A stretch of 13,418 nucleotides of DNA from the NCBI GenBank assembly GCA_031263335.1, contig JAISGB010000022.1, positions 1-13,418 on the forward strand, read 5' to 3'. Shown in pieces: positions 1 to 7,837 of the stretch (position 1 is its first letter; every line of letters begins with the position of its first letter). The notes beneath the pieces were generated by a model, which did not search any database, was not told the DNA's origin, and was given only the letters and a program-made list of their open reading frames with translations. This stretch comes from Eubacteriales Family XIII. Incertae Sedis bacterium (lineage in GTDB: Bacteria > Bacillota > Clostridia > Peptostreptococcales > Anaerovoracaceae). A program made the position numbers and the translations under genes.

Positions 1-892
1 CCAACCGCTCGATCATGCGCTGCAGCCCCGGCCAATAGAATTTCCTGTATGTATTGTTGTCCATGAAGTTGTCGATGCCCCCGTGCAGGGGGATGAAGAA
101 GGTCTTGGTGCCGATGGAAGCGAAGAAGTCGATGGTCTCATTGGAGTACATCTCCATCAGCTCAAGCGCTTTCTCGACCTTGTCCGGTATCGTCAACACG
201 TCAATGGGCAGGTTGACGAAGCCGCGCAGACCGTCCGCAAATCGGTCGTAGGGGATCGTCGTCCCGCCGGTCGCCCCGACCGGCGTCTGATACTCGGCCG
301 CCACCGTCTGGTATTCGGCGGTGTATTGCAACCACTTCGAGGCTTCCTCGCCCGCAAACATGAGCGTCAACAAAGCCTCGCGCACCTCGGGATCGGCAAA
401 GGCCGCCATGCTCGCGTAGTGGCTCAGTTCATAGACATCGTGGAAGGAGATCTTTGACAGGGCGCGGAGCTTCTTGTGCCTCTGCGCCCAAACGTTCTGC
501 ATAAGATAGCGGGAAGGGTCCGCGAGGAAAGCGTCATACTGATCCTCGTTGACGAAGACTTTGTCGACGATCTGGTGGCCCATGTTCAGATCGAGTCCAT
601 GGGTCTGCCCGGGCCATCGGATATATTCCGTACCGAGTACCTCCATCGCGTTGATCGGATAGAAGGCCGGCGGGAAAAACGTATCCAATTCATACCGCGC
701 CAGATACTTCGCCAAGGGCGCTCGAATGTTCCTGTGATCTATCGCGGCCTCATACTGGGAGACGCCGCCGATCTGAAGTATGCCGCCGGAAAATTTAGGG
801 ACGAAAGGCACGCGATCCGGTTCCTTGAGCGCGATCACGTCGGCCATCCGTTTTTCCCTTTTTTCGATTGTGTTATCCGTTTGATAAGCCAT
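1..892 (-). CDS. UROD-fold corrinoid-dependent methyltransferase, module A (3' end beyond window)
   Basis: The visible 297 residues are the N-terminal two thirds of a uroporphyrinogen-decarboxylase-fold protein of the COG0407 kind, which in anaerobes move a methyl group between a substrate and a corrinoid protein rather than decarboxylate porphyrins. Seen: an N-terminal helix with REKRMADVIALKEPDRVP (about residues 12-29), the opening shared with the two other methyltransferases in this window, and a PLHGGIDNF block with His270 that matches PLHKGMDGF (His275) of the module B enzyme. The metal-binding end, expected about 40-90 residues further on, is off the window. The ATG has GGAG just upstream and follows the corrinoid protein gene by 25 nt, so the two should be co-transcribed and work as a pair. 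The substrate is unknown; a methoxylated aromatic or other methylated compound is an inference from context. Not a haem-pathway hemE: the gene pairs with a corrinoid protein. Confidence 0.85.
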   Translation of the reverse strand, partial: MAYQTDNTIEKREKRMADVIALKEPDRVPFVPKFSGGILQIGGVSQYEAAIDHRNIRAPLAKYLARYELDTFFPPAFYPINAMEVLGTEYIRWPGQTHGLDLNMGHQIVDKVFVNEDQYDAFLADPSRYLMQNVWAQRHKKLRALSKISFHDVYELSHYASMAAFADPEVREALLTLMFAGEEASKWLQYTAEYQTVAAEYQTPVGATGGTTIPYDRFADGLRGFVNLPIDVLTIPDKVEKALELMEMYSNETIDFFASIGTKTFFIPLHGGIDNFMDNNTYRKFYWPGLQRMIERL

Positions 893-917
893 TTTCTCCA
901 ACCTTTCCGCGCTCGCG

Positions 918-1553
918 CTATACGGCGAAGAACGCCTTTGCCTCTTCGGCGGCGGTCGCCGCGTCGGAAGTGTACTTATCCGCGCCGATGCTGTTCGCGA
1001 AGTCCTCCGTGACCGGCGCCCCGCCGACCATCACCTTCACCTTGTCGCGGATGCCGGCTTCTTGAAGCGCGGTGATCACATTGCCCTGCTGGATCATCGT
1101 GGTGGTAAGCAACGCGGAGAGCGCGACGATGTCCGGGTCGTTTTCCTTTACGGCGTCCACGATCTTTTCGGCAGACACGTCCACGCCCAGATCGATCACG
1201 GCGAAGCCCGCTCCTTCGAACATGAGTTTGACCAAGTTTTTCCCGATGTCGTGGAGGTCGCCCGCCACCGTGGCGATCACAACCTTGCCGATCGGTTTGA
1301 CGCCCTCTTCGACCAACTTCGCCTTGAGCAAGGTGGTGCCGCTGTTGAGCGCGCGCGCCGCGATGATCACCTCGGGTACAAAGACCTCGTTGTTCTTGAA
1401 CTTCACGCCCAACTTGTTCATGCCGTCGAGCAAGCCCTTGTCAAGAATATCCTGCGCCTGTATCCCTTCGTCTATGGCGCGACCGACGAGTTCCGCAACG
1501 CGCTCCGCGTCCCCTTCCTGAATGGCTTCGGATAATTCTTCGAAAATTGTCAT
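918..1553 (-). CDS. Corrinoid (B12-binding) methyl-carrier protein, module A
   Basis: This 211-residue protein is a cytoplasmic methyl shuttle of the MtaC/MtbC/MttC type. An N-terminal helical cap domain (about 1-88, with the conserved VFVPEVIIAARAL stretch at 57-69) precedes a Rossmann-like cobalamin-binding domain (about 89-211). The B12 signature is complete: GDLHDIG at 98-104 with His101 as the lower cobalt ligand, SAL at 146-148, and VGG at 176-178. It accepts a methyl group from the partner methyltransferase encoded 25 nt downstream and passes it on to a second methyltransferase not found here. The ATG start is supported by AAAGGAGG about 6 nt upstream. It aligns without gaps over 200 residues with the module B corrinoid protein, about 56% identical by hand count, so the two are paralogues. 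It is the first gene of its transcript, behind the promoter at 1606-1634. Confidence 0.93.
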   Translation of the reverse strand: MTIFEELSEAIQEGDAERVAELVGRAIDEGIQAQDILDKGLLDGMNKLGVKFKNNEVFVPEVIIAARALNSGTTLLKAKLVEEGVKPIGKVVIATVAGDLHDIGKNLVKLMFEGAGFAVIDLGVDVSAEKIVDAVKENDPDIVALSALLTTTMIQQGNVITALQEAGIRDKVKVMVGGAPVTEDFANSIGADKYTSDAATAAEEAKAFFAV

Positions 1554-1605
1554 AATACCCTCCTTTTAAAACGATACACCTCATCAGCACGAATCATCTT
1601 GTTAT

Positions 1606-1634
1606 GTCATATCACATTTCATTCGACCCGTCAA
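1606..1634 (-). promoter_or_regulatory. Sigma-70-type promoter of module A
   Basis: On the minus strand TTGACG (1629-1634) and TATGAC (1606-1611) are separated by exactly 17 nt, and TG-A just before the -10 makes it an extended -10 promoter. Transcription would start near 1599, leaving a leader of about 45 nt before the corrinoid protein ATG at 1553. Because the importer operon upstream ends in its own terminator, this promoter makes module A an independent unit. Confidence 0.7.
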
Positions 1635-1677
1635 CAGTTTTATCCGGTTATGATCCACTGTTTTTCGGTCGCGTCGC

Positions 1678-1744
1678 CGCGCGGAAATTCCTTCCTACAT
1701 TCCGCGCGAATCGAGGCTCCGCGCGCGCGTCCGTTTCCTACATT
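1678..1744. repeat. Inverted and direct repeats upstream of module A promoter
   Basis: CGCGCGGAA (1678-1686) is the reverse complement of 1700-1708, leaving a 13-nt loop. TTCCTACATT occurs at 1692-1701 and again at 1735-1744, 43 nt apart. Neither arm is followed by a T-run on either strand, so it does not look like a terminator. It is centred roughly 95 nt upstream of the predicted transcription start, a plausible place for a regulator site, but this is speculative. Confidence 0.3.
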
Positions 1745-1859
1745 TTGCGCAGTTTTTGTCGCGGGGAAGCGGGCGACCGCGCGCGACGGGAACGGATGTT
1801 TTCCGGACCCCGATCGCCGGTTTCGTTTCGCGATCCGGCGCCGCAACCCATGGCGCCCC

Positions 1860-1893
1860 TCCATAAAACAGGGCGCAAAGCAATGCGCCCTGT
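1860..1893 (-). terminator. Rho-independent terminator of the importer operon
   Basis: A perfect 10-bp stem (ACAGGGCGCA at 1868-1877, its complement at 1884-1893) with a 6-nt loop is followed on the minus strand by TTTTATGG. It lies 41 nt beyond the stop codon of the binding-protein gene, ending the five-gene importer transcript. Confidence 0.85.
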
Positions 1894-1933
1894 CCTGCCG
1901 GATATCGGCTCCCCTCGGTCGTTGTTTTTGCCG

Positions 1934-3220
1934 TCAGTTTTGCGTGGTTGCGGGGATGATGATCGGATCGAAGGAGGGTATCGCCGGGAAGGTTTCCGAA
2001 GCGACGACCTTCTTTTCGAACGCGAACTTTTCACCGGGCAGCCATTGCGTCCCGATCGCGGGCACCTCGGCGCATTGGTTTTCGTTGAATGTGAGATTGC
2101 CGAACACCGTGTCGATATCGGTGTCGAGAATGGCGCCAAGCACGGCGTCCTTATCGAGCGTCTGCGCCCTGTTCAGCACGTCAAAGATGATGTCGTACAT
2201 GGCGACGTCATACCCGATCGAATAGGGATAGAAGCCTTCGTTCTCCGACTCCCACTTGTCCGCGATTTCGATGCACTCCATACCCAAGAGCGGGGAAGAA
2301 AACGGGAAGTTTTTATCCCACAGGGATGAGAATGTAATACCGTTGCCGCCATCGTTGTCTAATTGCTCCACATCCGCTTCATAGTGCATCCCCTTGTTGA
2401 TCGTACACACCTTGGGGACATAGCCGTACTGATGGCATTGTTTCCAGAATGTCGCAAAGTCGGGCGTGATCATGTCTGCGGTGATGATGTCGCAGTTCGC
2501 GTCCTTCAGCTTGCTGATCATGCCCGTGAAATCCGTGGAACCGATCGTGTACGCGCCGGGATCGAATATCTCGTAACCCGTGCCGTCGAGCAGCTCCGTG
2601 TAGATTTCCCGGCCGGTCGTCCCGTCCACATCCGTATCAAAGACAAAGCCGACCTTTTTGTTGGTGTCGAGTTTGTCCCACATATTGATCACGTCCGTGC
2701 AGAGCATATCATAGTTGAAGTGCATACCCGTCGCCCAATGATAGGGTCCGCCCTCGAGCCATGATTCCTCCGGCGCGCCGAACGTAAACGTCGGAATCTC
2801 ATAGCGTTCGCCCACTGCGGAGATCGGATTTGCCCCGACGGGCGTCCAAGCGCCGACCAAGATATCGACCTTGTCCTCCGTGGCCAACTTTGTGGCGACT
2901 TCCATCGCCTTGTTGGAATCGCTTTCGGTGTCCGCGTAGATCACGCGAACAGGCAATTTCGCATCGGCCTCCTCGACGTATATCCCTCCGTTCGTGTCGT
3001 TGATCGCTGCAAGGCAAAGGTCTTCGACCCAAGACGTGGGCCCCATAAAGATCGCGAGAGGCCCCGTCATCGGCGCCGCGAACCCGATGAGTATCTCATC
3101 CCGGGCCGATACCGCCCCGGAATCCCCGTCCCCGCCGTTGTCCCCGCCGCCTCCGCCGCACGCCGCCATGGCGAAGATCATTGCGATACAAAGCACCGCC
3201 GTCAATACCTTCTTCTTCAT
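1934..3220 (-). CDS. LivK-type substrate-binding lipoprotein of ABC importer
   Basis: The 428-residue protein is the extracytoplasmic receptor of the importer encoded just upstream. A lipoprotein signal peptide is visible: MKKK, a hydrophobic core, then MAAC with the lipidated Cys at 21, followed by a Gly/Asp-rich flexible linker (about 22-40). The rest (about 42-415) is a type I periplasmic-binding fold of the leucine/aromatic-compound family, recognisable from ILIGFAAPMTGPLA at its start and the VDILVGAWTP region. This family binds branched-chain amino acids, amides, short organic acids or aromatic acids. Here the neighbourhood of demethylating enzymes points to a methylated or methoxylated ligand, but that is inference, so no liv symbol is given. 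AAGGAGG lies 9 nt before the ATG. It is the last gene of the operon, 53 nt after the LivM-type permease, and a terminator follows. Confidence 0.9.
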   Translation of the reverse strand: MKKKVLTAVLCIAMIFAMAACGGGGGDNGGDGDSGAVSARDEILIGFAAPMTGPLAIFMGPTSWVEDLCLAAINDTNGGIYVEEADAKLPVRVIYADTESDSNKAMEVATKLATEDKVDILVGAWTPVGANPISAVGERYEIPTFTFGAPEESWLEGGPYHWATGMHFNYDMLCTDVINMWDKLDTNKKVGFVFDTDVDGTTGREIYTELLDGTGYEIFDPGAYTIGSTDFTGMISKLKDANCDIITADMITPDFATFWKQCHQYGYVPKVCTINKGMHYEADVEQLDNDGGNGITFSSLWDKNFPFSSPLLGMECIEIADKWESENEGFYPYSIGYDVAMYDIIFDVLNRAQTLDKDAVLGAILDTDIDTVFGNLTFNENQCAEVPAIGTQWLPGEKFAFEKKVVASETFPAIPSFDPIIIPATTQN

Positions 3221-3273
3221 CTCCTTTTACCTCCTTCTCCGATTGATACAATTGATACGACTGTTCGCATTTT

Positions 3274-4320
3274 TCAAGACGGGCGCCCCCGGCGTCCGGC
3301 CGCTTTTTTGCGGATCGATCCAAACCCGGCGGGCAACTGCCGTCCGACAGAAAAAAACGTAAAACCGAATTTATTCCGCAATACGCCCATGATCCCCGCC
3401 GGCGCGAGCATGATGATGGCGACCGCGACAACGCCGAGGATGATCATGCTGATTCCGGGGAAATTGTAGAGATATTGCCGTAAAATGACATAGATCACCG
3501 CGCCGATGATCGGCCCCTCGATCGTGCCGAGCCCGCCGATGACGGCGATAAAAACCATGCAGACCGTCCAATCGATCCCAAAAGCCGCGCCGGGCTTGAC
3601 GTATGTGATATTTAAGTACAAAACAACACCGGTGATCGCGGTATAGACCGACGAGATGAGGAAGCAGGCGAGTTTCGTCCTGTAGAGCCGGACGCCGCGC
3701 GTCTCCGCCGCGCCCTCGTTGTCCCGTATGGCCATGAGCGCGAGCCCCAACTTTGATCGGAGGATGAGAAAAACCAAGACGACGGATCCGACGCCGACGG
3801 CCAAGGAGCCGAGGTAGAGCGCGGGCATCGATATCCTGTAGGCCACGGTGATATTGTAGCCCGCGTCGTATTTCACAAATTCCCAGTTGCGGAAAAAGAC
3901 GAGCATTGCCTCGGAGACGATCCACGTCCCGACCGTGAAATAGACGCCGCTCATCTTGAAAATCGGAAATGAGACGATAAAGGCGAATACAACCGATATG
4001 CCGGCGGCAATGAAGAAACTCAACGCGATGCTCAGCTGATAGGCCTGCGTCACCATCGCAAGCGTGTAACCGCCGATCCCGACAAATATCTGTTGGCCGA
4101 GGGAGACCAAGCCGGAATAACCGGCAAGCAGGTTCCACATCTGGCCGAGGGACATGTACAGAAAGATGAGTATGCCGACACTGACCGCGTACTCGGACGC
4201 GTAGAGCGGCAGAAGGGCCAAGACGATGACGACGACCGCCGCCGAGCCGATCTTTATGCCGAAAACCCTGTGCCCCGGGGCGATCATGGGAGCGTGATCC
4301 GACGAACGCGTTTGAAGCAT
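3274..4320 (-). CDS. livM: LivM-type ABC importer permease
   Basis: This 348-residue integral membrane protein is one of two permease halves. About eight or nine hydrophobic segments span residues 24-312. Typical family stretches are visible: the NLLAGYSGLVSLGQQIFVG region at 63-81 and the cytoplasmic coupling loop GLALMAIRDNEGAAETRGV at 192-210, which contacts the ATPases. The end (about 318-348) is a basic, non-membrane tail of no clear role. The ATG is preceded by AGGAGG at 6 nt and begins 10 nt after the LivH-type gene ends, indicating tight co-expression. The liv name marks the family; the transported compound is unknown. Confidence 0.92.
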   Translation of the reverse strand: MLQTRSSDHAPMIAPGHRVFGIKIGSAAVVVIVLALLPLYASEYAVSVGILIFLYMSLGQMWNLLAGYSGLVSLGQQIFVGIGGYTLAMVTQAYQLSIALSFFIAAGISVVFAFIVSFPIFKMSGVYFTVGTWIVSEAMLVFFRNWEFVKYDAGYNITVAYRISMPALYLGSLAVGVGSVVLVFLILRSKLGLALMAIRDNEGAAETRGVRLYRTKLACFLISSVYTAITGVVLYLNITYVKPGAAFGIDWTVCMVFIAVIGGLGTIEGPIIGAVIYVILRQYLYNFPGISMIILGVVAVAIIMLAPAGIMGVLRNKFGFTFFSVGRQLPAGFGSIRKKAAGRRGRPS

Positions 4321-4330
4321 CTCTTTCCTC

Positions 4331-5203
4331 CTATTTCCTCGTCATATTGGACAGCAACCCGCGCGGCCGGAGCGTCAGGATGACGAGCAGGGTCAGATAT
4401 CCGACCAAGACCTGAACGCCCGGCCCGAAGAAATACGCGCCCAACAGCTGAGAAACGCCCAGGATGACGCCGCCGAGCAGTGTACCCAAGATGCTCCCCA
4501 TGCCTCCGATGACGACGACGCCGAAAGCGATGATCAGATAGGACATGCCGGAATAGGAATAGAACCCGAATGTCCGGCCGACCAACATACCGCCCACGCT
4601 CCCCGTGATCAGCGCGATGCACATGGCATATATATAGGTGCGTTTCGTATTGACGCCCATGAGTTCCGCCGCTATGACATTGCTCGCGGCGGCGCGGATC
4701 GATCGTCCGAGTTTTGTCCTTCGGATCAGGAAGTGAAGCGCCAGAAGCACCGCGACGGATACGAGGAAATTGACCAAATATTCCCCGGAGACGATCGCCC
4801 ATTTCGTGTCGATGACGTTGACGCTCGCGAGCGGGTTCTTGATGGACTTGTAATCCGCCCCAAAGATCAGCTGCAACACGTTCTGTATGATGATGGCGAA
4901 GCCGAAGGTCACGAGCAAAGCAGGTTCGGCGCCCTTGTCGAGAACGCGGTTGATCAGCGCTCCCTGCATCACCGCGCCGATGATCGCCATGATCACGAGC
5001 GTTGCGAGCAGGGCGGGGATGACGCTGCCCATGATCCCTTGAGAGAGGATCATCACAAAGAAAGAGGCCAATATCATCAGGCTGCCGTGCGCGATATTCG
5101 TGAGTCCCATGATCCCGAAGACCAAGGACAGCCCGACGCCGATCGCCGCATACAGCCCTCCGAGCAAGACGCCCGATATTACCGACTGAACGAACAGTTC
5201 CAT
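4331..5203 (-). CDS. livH: LivH-type ABC importer permease
   Basis: This 290-residue membrane protein pairs with the LivM-type permease. The N-terminus (ISGVLLGGLYAAIGVGLSL at 9-27, then FGIMGLTNIAHGSLMIL) is the classic LivH opening, and the coupling loop GRSIRAAASNVIAAELMGVN at 166-185 contacts the ATPases. I placed the start at the ATG at 5203, not the in-frame TTG 12 nt earlier, because GGAG sits 6 nt before this ATG and the family normally begins here; the TTG itself overlaps that binding site. The gene follows the LivF-type ATPase by 51 nt and precedes livM by 10 nt. Confidence 0.92.
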   Translation of the reverse strand: MELFVQSVISGVLLGGLYAAIGVGLSLVFGIMGLTNIAHGSLMILASFFVMILSQGIMGSVIPALLATLVIMAIIGAVMQGALINRVLDKGAEPALLVTFGFAIIIQNVLQLIFGADYKSIKNPLASVNVIDTKWAIVSGEYLVNFLVSVAVLLALHFLIRRTKLGRSIRAAASNVIAAELMGVNTKRTYIYAMCIALITGSVGGMLVGRTFGFYSYSGMSYLIIAFGVVVIGGMGSILGTLLGGVILGVSQLLGAYFFGPGVQVLVGYLTLLVILTLRPRGLLSNMTRK

Positions 5204-5254
5204 ATCATTCTCCAATGATCCGACATCGCGCGCATCCCGCCCGGAAACATCTCC

Positions 5255-5983
5255 CTACGCGTACTTGTTGATTCCGAAATACGCATCCTTCACCTCTTTT
5301 TCCGACAGTTCGTTCGCAACGCCCTCCATGACAACGCGCCCTTTCACCAACACATAGCTGTAATCCGAGAACGAAAGGCTTCTCTGCACCTCCTGTTCAA
5401 CGAGGATGACGGTCACGCCGTCTCCGTTCACATCCAATATCCTGTTGTAGATATCATTCACGACGACCGGCGCCAAGCCGAGCGACAGTTCGTCGCATAT
5501 AAGCAGTTTCGGATCCGACATCAGCGCCCGTGCGATCGCGAGCATCTGTCTCTGACCCCCCGAAAGGAAGTCTGCAAGCTGCCCCGATTTTTCTTTCAAG
5601 GCGGGAAAGAGTTCGTAAGACCGTTCAAGCATCCGTCCCAGTTTCTCCTTGGAACGCGTCAGATAGGCGCCCATCAGCAGATTCTCATGAACGCTCATGT
5701 CCTCAAAGACATGGCTCCCCTCCGGCGACATCGTGACGCCTTTCGCCACGATGCTGCTCGTCCTTACGCCCGTGATATCCTCTCCTTCAAATGTCACCTT
5801 GCCGGATACCGGCTTGTTCACGCCCATGATCGCGTTCAGCAACGTCGTCTTTCCCGCGCCGTTGGAGCCGATGATCGAGACGATGAGTCCCTTGGGGAAG
5901 CGCATCGATATGTCATACAGCGCCCGAAAATCCCCGTAGCCGGCGTTCAGGTTTTCCACCGTCATCAGAACGCCTTCGTCCAT
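5255..5983 (-). CDS. livF: LivF-type ABC importer ATPase
   Basis: The 242-residue protein is one of two cytoplasmic ATPases powering the importer. In order: Walker A GSNGAGKTT at 39-47, the SPEG Q-loop region at 86-89, the signature LSGGQRQ at 140-146, Walker B LLICDE at 160-165, and VEQE at 195-198 in the switch position, where LivF proteins normally carry Gln rather than His. All catalytic motifs look intact. The ATG at 5983 follows the LivG stop by 3 nt, with a G-rich binding site overlapping the end of that gene, so translation is probably coupled. A later in-frame ATG at 5965 is possible but has a weaker binding site. Confidence 0.92.
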   Translation of the reverse strand: MDEGVLMTVENLNAGYGDFRALYDISMRFPKGLIVSIIGSNGAGKTTLLNAIMGVNKPVSGKVTFEGEDITGVRTSSIVAKGVTMSPEGSHVFEDMSVHENLLMGAYLTRSKEKLGRMLERSYELFPALKEKSGQLADFLSGGQRQMLAIARALMSDPKLLICDELSLGLAPVVVNDIYNRILDVNGDGVTVILVEQEVQRSLSFSDYSYVLVKGRVVMEGVANELSEKEVKDAYFGINKYA

Positions 5984-5986
5984 GCC

Positions 5987-6736
5987 CTACCCCCTTCTCT
6001 CGGTTCTCGCGTGAATGCCGGAACCCAGATAGGCGTCTTCCACCTCACCGGAGGACATGACTTCCTCGGGAAGACCGCAGATCACATTCCGACCCTCATT
6101 GAGCAACATGACTCGATCCGTACCGTGCAACATGGTCTGCATCACATGTTCGATCCAGATGACGCTGACGCCCGAATCCTTGACGCGCCGCACGATCCCC
6201 ATGATCTCCGTGATCTCGGATTCCGTCAGGCCCCCGGCGACCTCGTCCAACAACAGCACCCTCGGATTGGAGGCCAACGCCACGCCGATCTCGAGGCGTT
6301 TGCGATCCAAGAGCCCGAGCTTGCCCGCAGGATCGAGCTTCTTCCCGCCCAGCCCGATCAGGTCGAGTATCTCGCAGACCCCGGTCCCGGCGGACTTCTC
6401 CGTCCGCCCGGCCCCGAAGACCGCGCCCACGAGACTGTTCTCATAGGCCGTCATGTTTTCAAAGGACCGAGGGATCTGAAAGGTGCGTCCGAACCCCATC
6501 CGCGCGCGATCCACAACGCTCTTTCGCGAAATGTCCCGCCCCAGAAATACGATCCTGCCCCGATCGGGACTCAATATCCCCGTGATGATATTGAGCATGA
6601 CCGTCTTGCCCGCCCCGTTCGGGCCGATCACGCCGAGCGTTTCACGTTCGCGGAGCTCGAAGCCCACCGACGTCAATACCCGGTTGCTTCCGAACGCACT
6701 CGCGAGATCTTCAATCGACAATACCGGCGCATCCAA
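5987..6736 (-). CDS. livG: LivG-type ABC importer ATPase, TTG start
   Basis: The 249-residue protein is the second importer ATPase and the first gene of the operon. It has Walker A GPNGAGKTV at 38-46, Q-loop TFQIPRSF with Gln87, Walker B VLLLDE at 160-165 and switch His197 in WIEH. The signature is unusual: LGLLDRKRLE at 140-149 where most LivG proteins have an LSxGxQRRLE-like string, so the Ser-Gly-Gly core is missing; I recall similar variants in some LivG subfamilies, so this need not be inactivating. The start is TTG at 6736, set by GGGAGG at 6746-6751 with a 9-nt spacer; the nearby ATG at 6732 is in another frame. Expression probably depends on the divergent LysR gene. Confidence 0.9.
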   Translation of the reverse strand: MDAPVLSIEDLASAFGSNRVLTSVGFELRERETLGVIGPNGAGKTVMLNIITGILSPDRGRIVFLGRDISRKSVVDRARMGFGRTFQIPRSFENMTAYENSLVGAVFGAGRTEKSAGTGVCEILDLIGLGGKKLDPAGKLGLLDRKRLEIGVALASNPRVLLLDEVAGGLTESEITEIMGIVRRVKDSGVSVIWIEHVMQTMLHGTDRVMLLNEGRNVICGLPEEVMSSGEVEDAYLGSGIHARTERRG

Positions 6737-6745
6737 AACAGTAAA

Positions 6746-6751
6746 CCTCCC
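6746..6751 (-). promoter_or_regulatory. Ribosome binding site deciding the TTG start of livG
   Basis: GGGAGG on the minus strand, 9 nt before TTG at 6736. No in-frame ATG lies nearby upstream, and the ATG at 6732 reads a different frame. Confidence 0.75.
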
Positions 6752-6776
6752 AACTGTGACTTGCGTTGACTTTATT

Positions 6777-6806
6777 AATATATCGGCGCTTCACGCGCCT
6801 GTACAA
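6777..6806 (-). promoter_or_regulatory. Candidate promoter of the importer operon
   Basis: TTGTAC (6801-6806) and TATATT (6777-6782) are 18 nt apart on the minus strand. The -10 is good and the -35 is poor, as expected for an activator-dependent promoter. The -35 overlaps the palindrome at 6802-6819, and a second small inverted repeat (GGCGC at 6785-6789 with GCGCC at 6795-6799) fills the spacer. The leader before the TTG at 6736 would be about 35 nt. Confidence 0.4.
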
Positions 6807-6819
6807 TGCCGACATTGTA
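6802..6819. promoter_or_regulatory. Palindromic candidate operator between lysR and livG
   Basis: TACAATG (6802-6808) and CATTGTA (6813-6819) form a perfect 7-bp inverted repeat around CCGA. It is the best dyad in the 207-nt divergent intergenic region and overlaps the -35 of the candidate importer promoter, where LysR-type regulators usually bind. That the neighbouring LysR protein binds here is inference. Confidence 0.45.
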
Positions 6820-6943
6820 TACTGCGATGCAATATTCTCATATAGAAAACGCGCCCGTCCACGCAAATAATGATAAAATAGTAATTGTCGGTCGGTAAGC
6901 ATAGGGAAGTCGAACCCCTGTGCTTGTAAGCGGGGTTGTGAAA

Positions 6944-7822
6944 ATGGATCTTCAGCAAATCAAATATTTCATCACTGCGGCCCGTTGCCTCAATTTCTCC
7001 AAGGCCGCCGATCAACTCTACATCACGCAGCCCGCGCTGAGCAGGCAGATCACGTCGATCGAAAAGGAGTTGAACATCCAACTTTTTATTCGTATCGGCC
7101 ACGAGCTGAAATTGACGCCCGCCGCCAAGGTCCTCTACTCCGAATTTTCCAAGTTGCACGAACATTACGAGACGTCCGTCGAGCGCGCGAACACGGCGCA
7201 ACACGCGCTGACGGGCAGGCTCTCCATCGGCGTCTTGGACGGCGCGCGCGTGGACGACATCTTCGCGAACATGCTGACGGACTTTGAGAGGAACTATTCG
7301 GAGGTAGAGCTCGTCCTGAGCTACATGAACCTGAACGAACTGATCTCGTCCCTTTACGACGGAGGTCTCGATATCGCCTTCACGCTGTTTTTCGAGGTCG
7401 AAAACAGGCGATACATCGAGTATAAGACGATAGCGGAATCCAAGGACCTCATCGCCATGCACGGAACCCATCCGCTCGCGGAGAAGGATCGCGTCGGCTT
7501 GGGCGAACTCGAAAACGAGACCTTTATCTGCGTCGACACAAATGTCTCGGAGATGAGTTCCGCGTTGATATTGGAAGGGTTCAGGAAACACGGATTCCGA
7601 CCGAATATCCGTTACTCCCCTTCCCTGTACACGAGCGCGCTCTTGGTGCAATCGGGTTTGGGCATCACGATGTTTGACACCAGAAGCATCTTTCGATTCG
7701 TCCCCGGCATCAAATTCTTGGACACGGATCAGGTCAGGAATCCGAGCCTCGTGGCCGCGTGGCATCGGGACAACACAAACCCCGCCTTTGCGACATTCAA
7801 AAAGCTGTTGCTCAAAGGTTAG
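6944..7822 (+). CDS. LysR-type transcriptional regulator
   Basis: This 292-residue DNA-binding regulator is the only clear plus-strand gene. The winged helix-turn-helix occupies about 1-60 (LNFSKAADQLYITQPALSR at 16-34 is the recognition region), followed by a linker helix and an effector-binding domain of the periplasmic-binding type (about 90-290), with the familiar HPLAEKDRVGLGELENETFI string at 176-195. I start it at ATG 6944, where MDLQQIKYF matches the family; a GTG 24 nt upstream would add eight unmatched residues. GGGG lies 8 nt before the ATG. It is divergent from the importer operon, the usual arrangement for a LysR activator and its target, and convergent with the module B methyltransferase with only 15 nt between the stops. 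The co-inducer is probably the imported compound or a product of it (inference). Confidence 0.92.
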   Translation: MDLQQIKYFITAARCLNFSKAADQLYITQPALSRQITSIEKELNIQLFIRIGHELKLTPAAKVLYSEFSKLHEHYETSVERANTAQHALTGRLSIGVLDGARVDDIFANMLTDFERNYSEVELVLSYMNLNELISSLYDGGLDIAFTLFFEVENRRYIEYKTIAESKDLIAMHGTHPLAEKDRVGLGELENETFICVDTNVSEMSSALILEGFRKHGFRPNIRYSPSLYTSALLVQSGLGITMFDTRSIFRFVPGIKFLDTDQVRNPSLVAAWHRDNTNPAFATFKKLLLKG

Positions 7823-7837
7823 ACGCCTCGCCCGGGA

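Larger units (their letters stand above)
1554..1933. other. Intergenic region between importer operon and module A
   Basis: This 380-nt gap holds the module A promoter (1606-1634) and the terminator of the importer operon (1860-1893). Between them, about 1640-1859 is GC-rich and carries no convincing gene; reading frames across it have no ribosome binding site or family resemblance. It contains a 9-bp inverted repeat (CGCGCGGAA at 1678-1686 and its complement at 1700-1708) and a 10-bp direct repeat TTCCTACATT at 1692-1701 and 1735-1744. These sit upstream of the promoter, where an activator could bind. Confidence 0.6.

Noticed and set aside
1604..2329. Plus-strand open frame across the intergenic region and the end of the binding-protein gene
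   Set aside because: It crosses the promoter, the terminator and the 3' end of an obvious gene, and its translation is Arg-rich without family pattern.
3242..3259. Two tandem copies of ATTGATAC between livM and the binding-protein gene
   Set aside because: A two-copy 9-nt repeat in a short spacer without dyad or promoter match is too weak to annotate.
5687..6769. Long plus-strand open frame opposite the two importer ATPase genes
   Set aside because: It is antisense to two complete ATPase genes with all their motifs, shows Arg/His/Asp-rich low-quality composition and no family resemblance; a shadow of GC-rich coding DNA.
7823..7837. Bidirectional terminator between lysR and the module B methyltransferase
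   Set aside because: Only 15 nt separate the convergent stops and no hairpin with a T-run is visible there.
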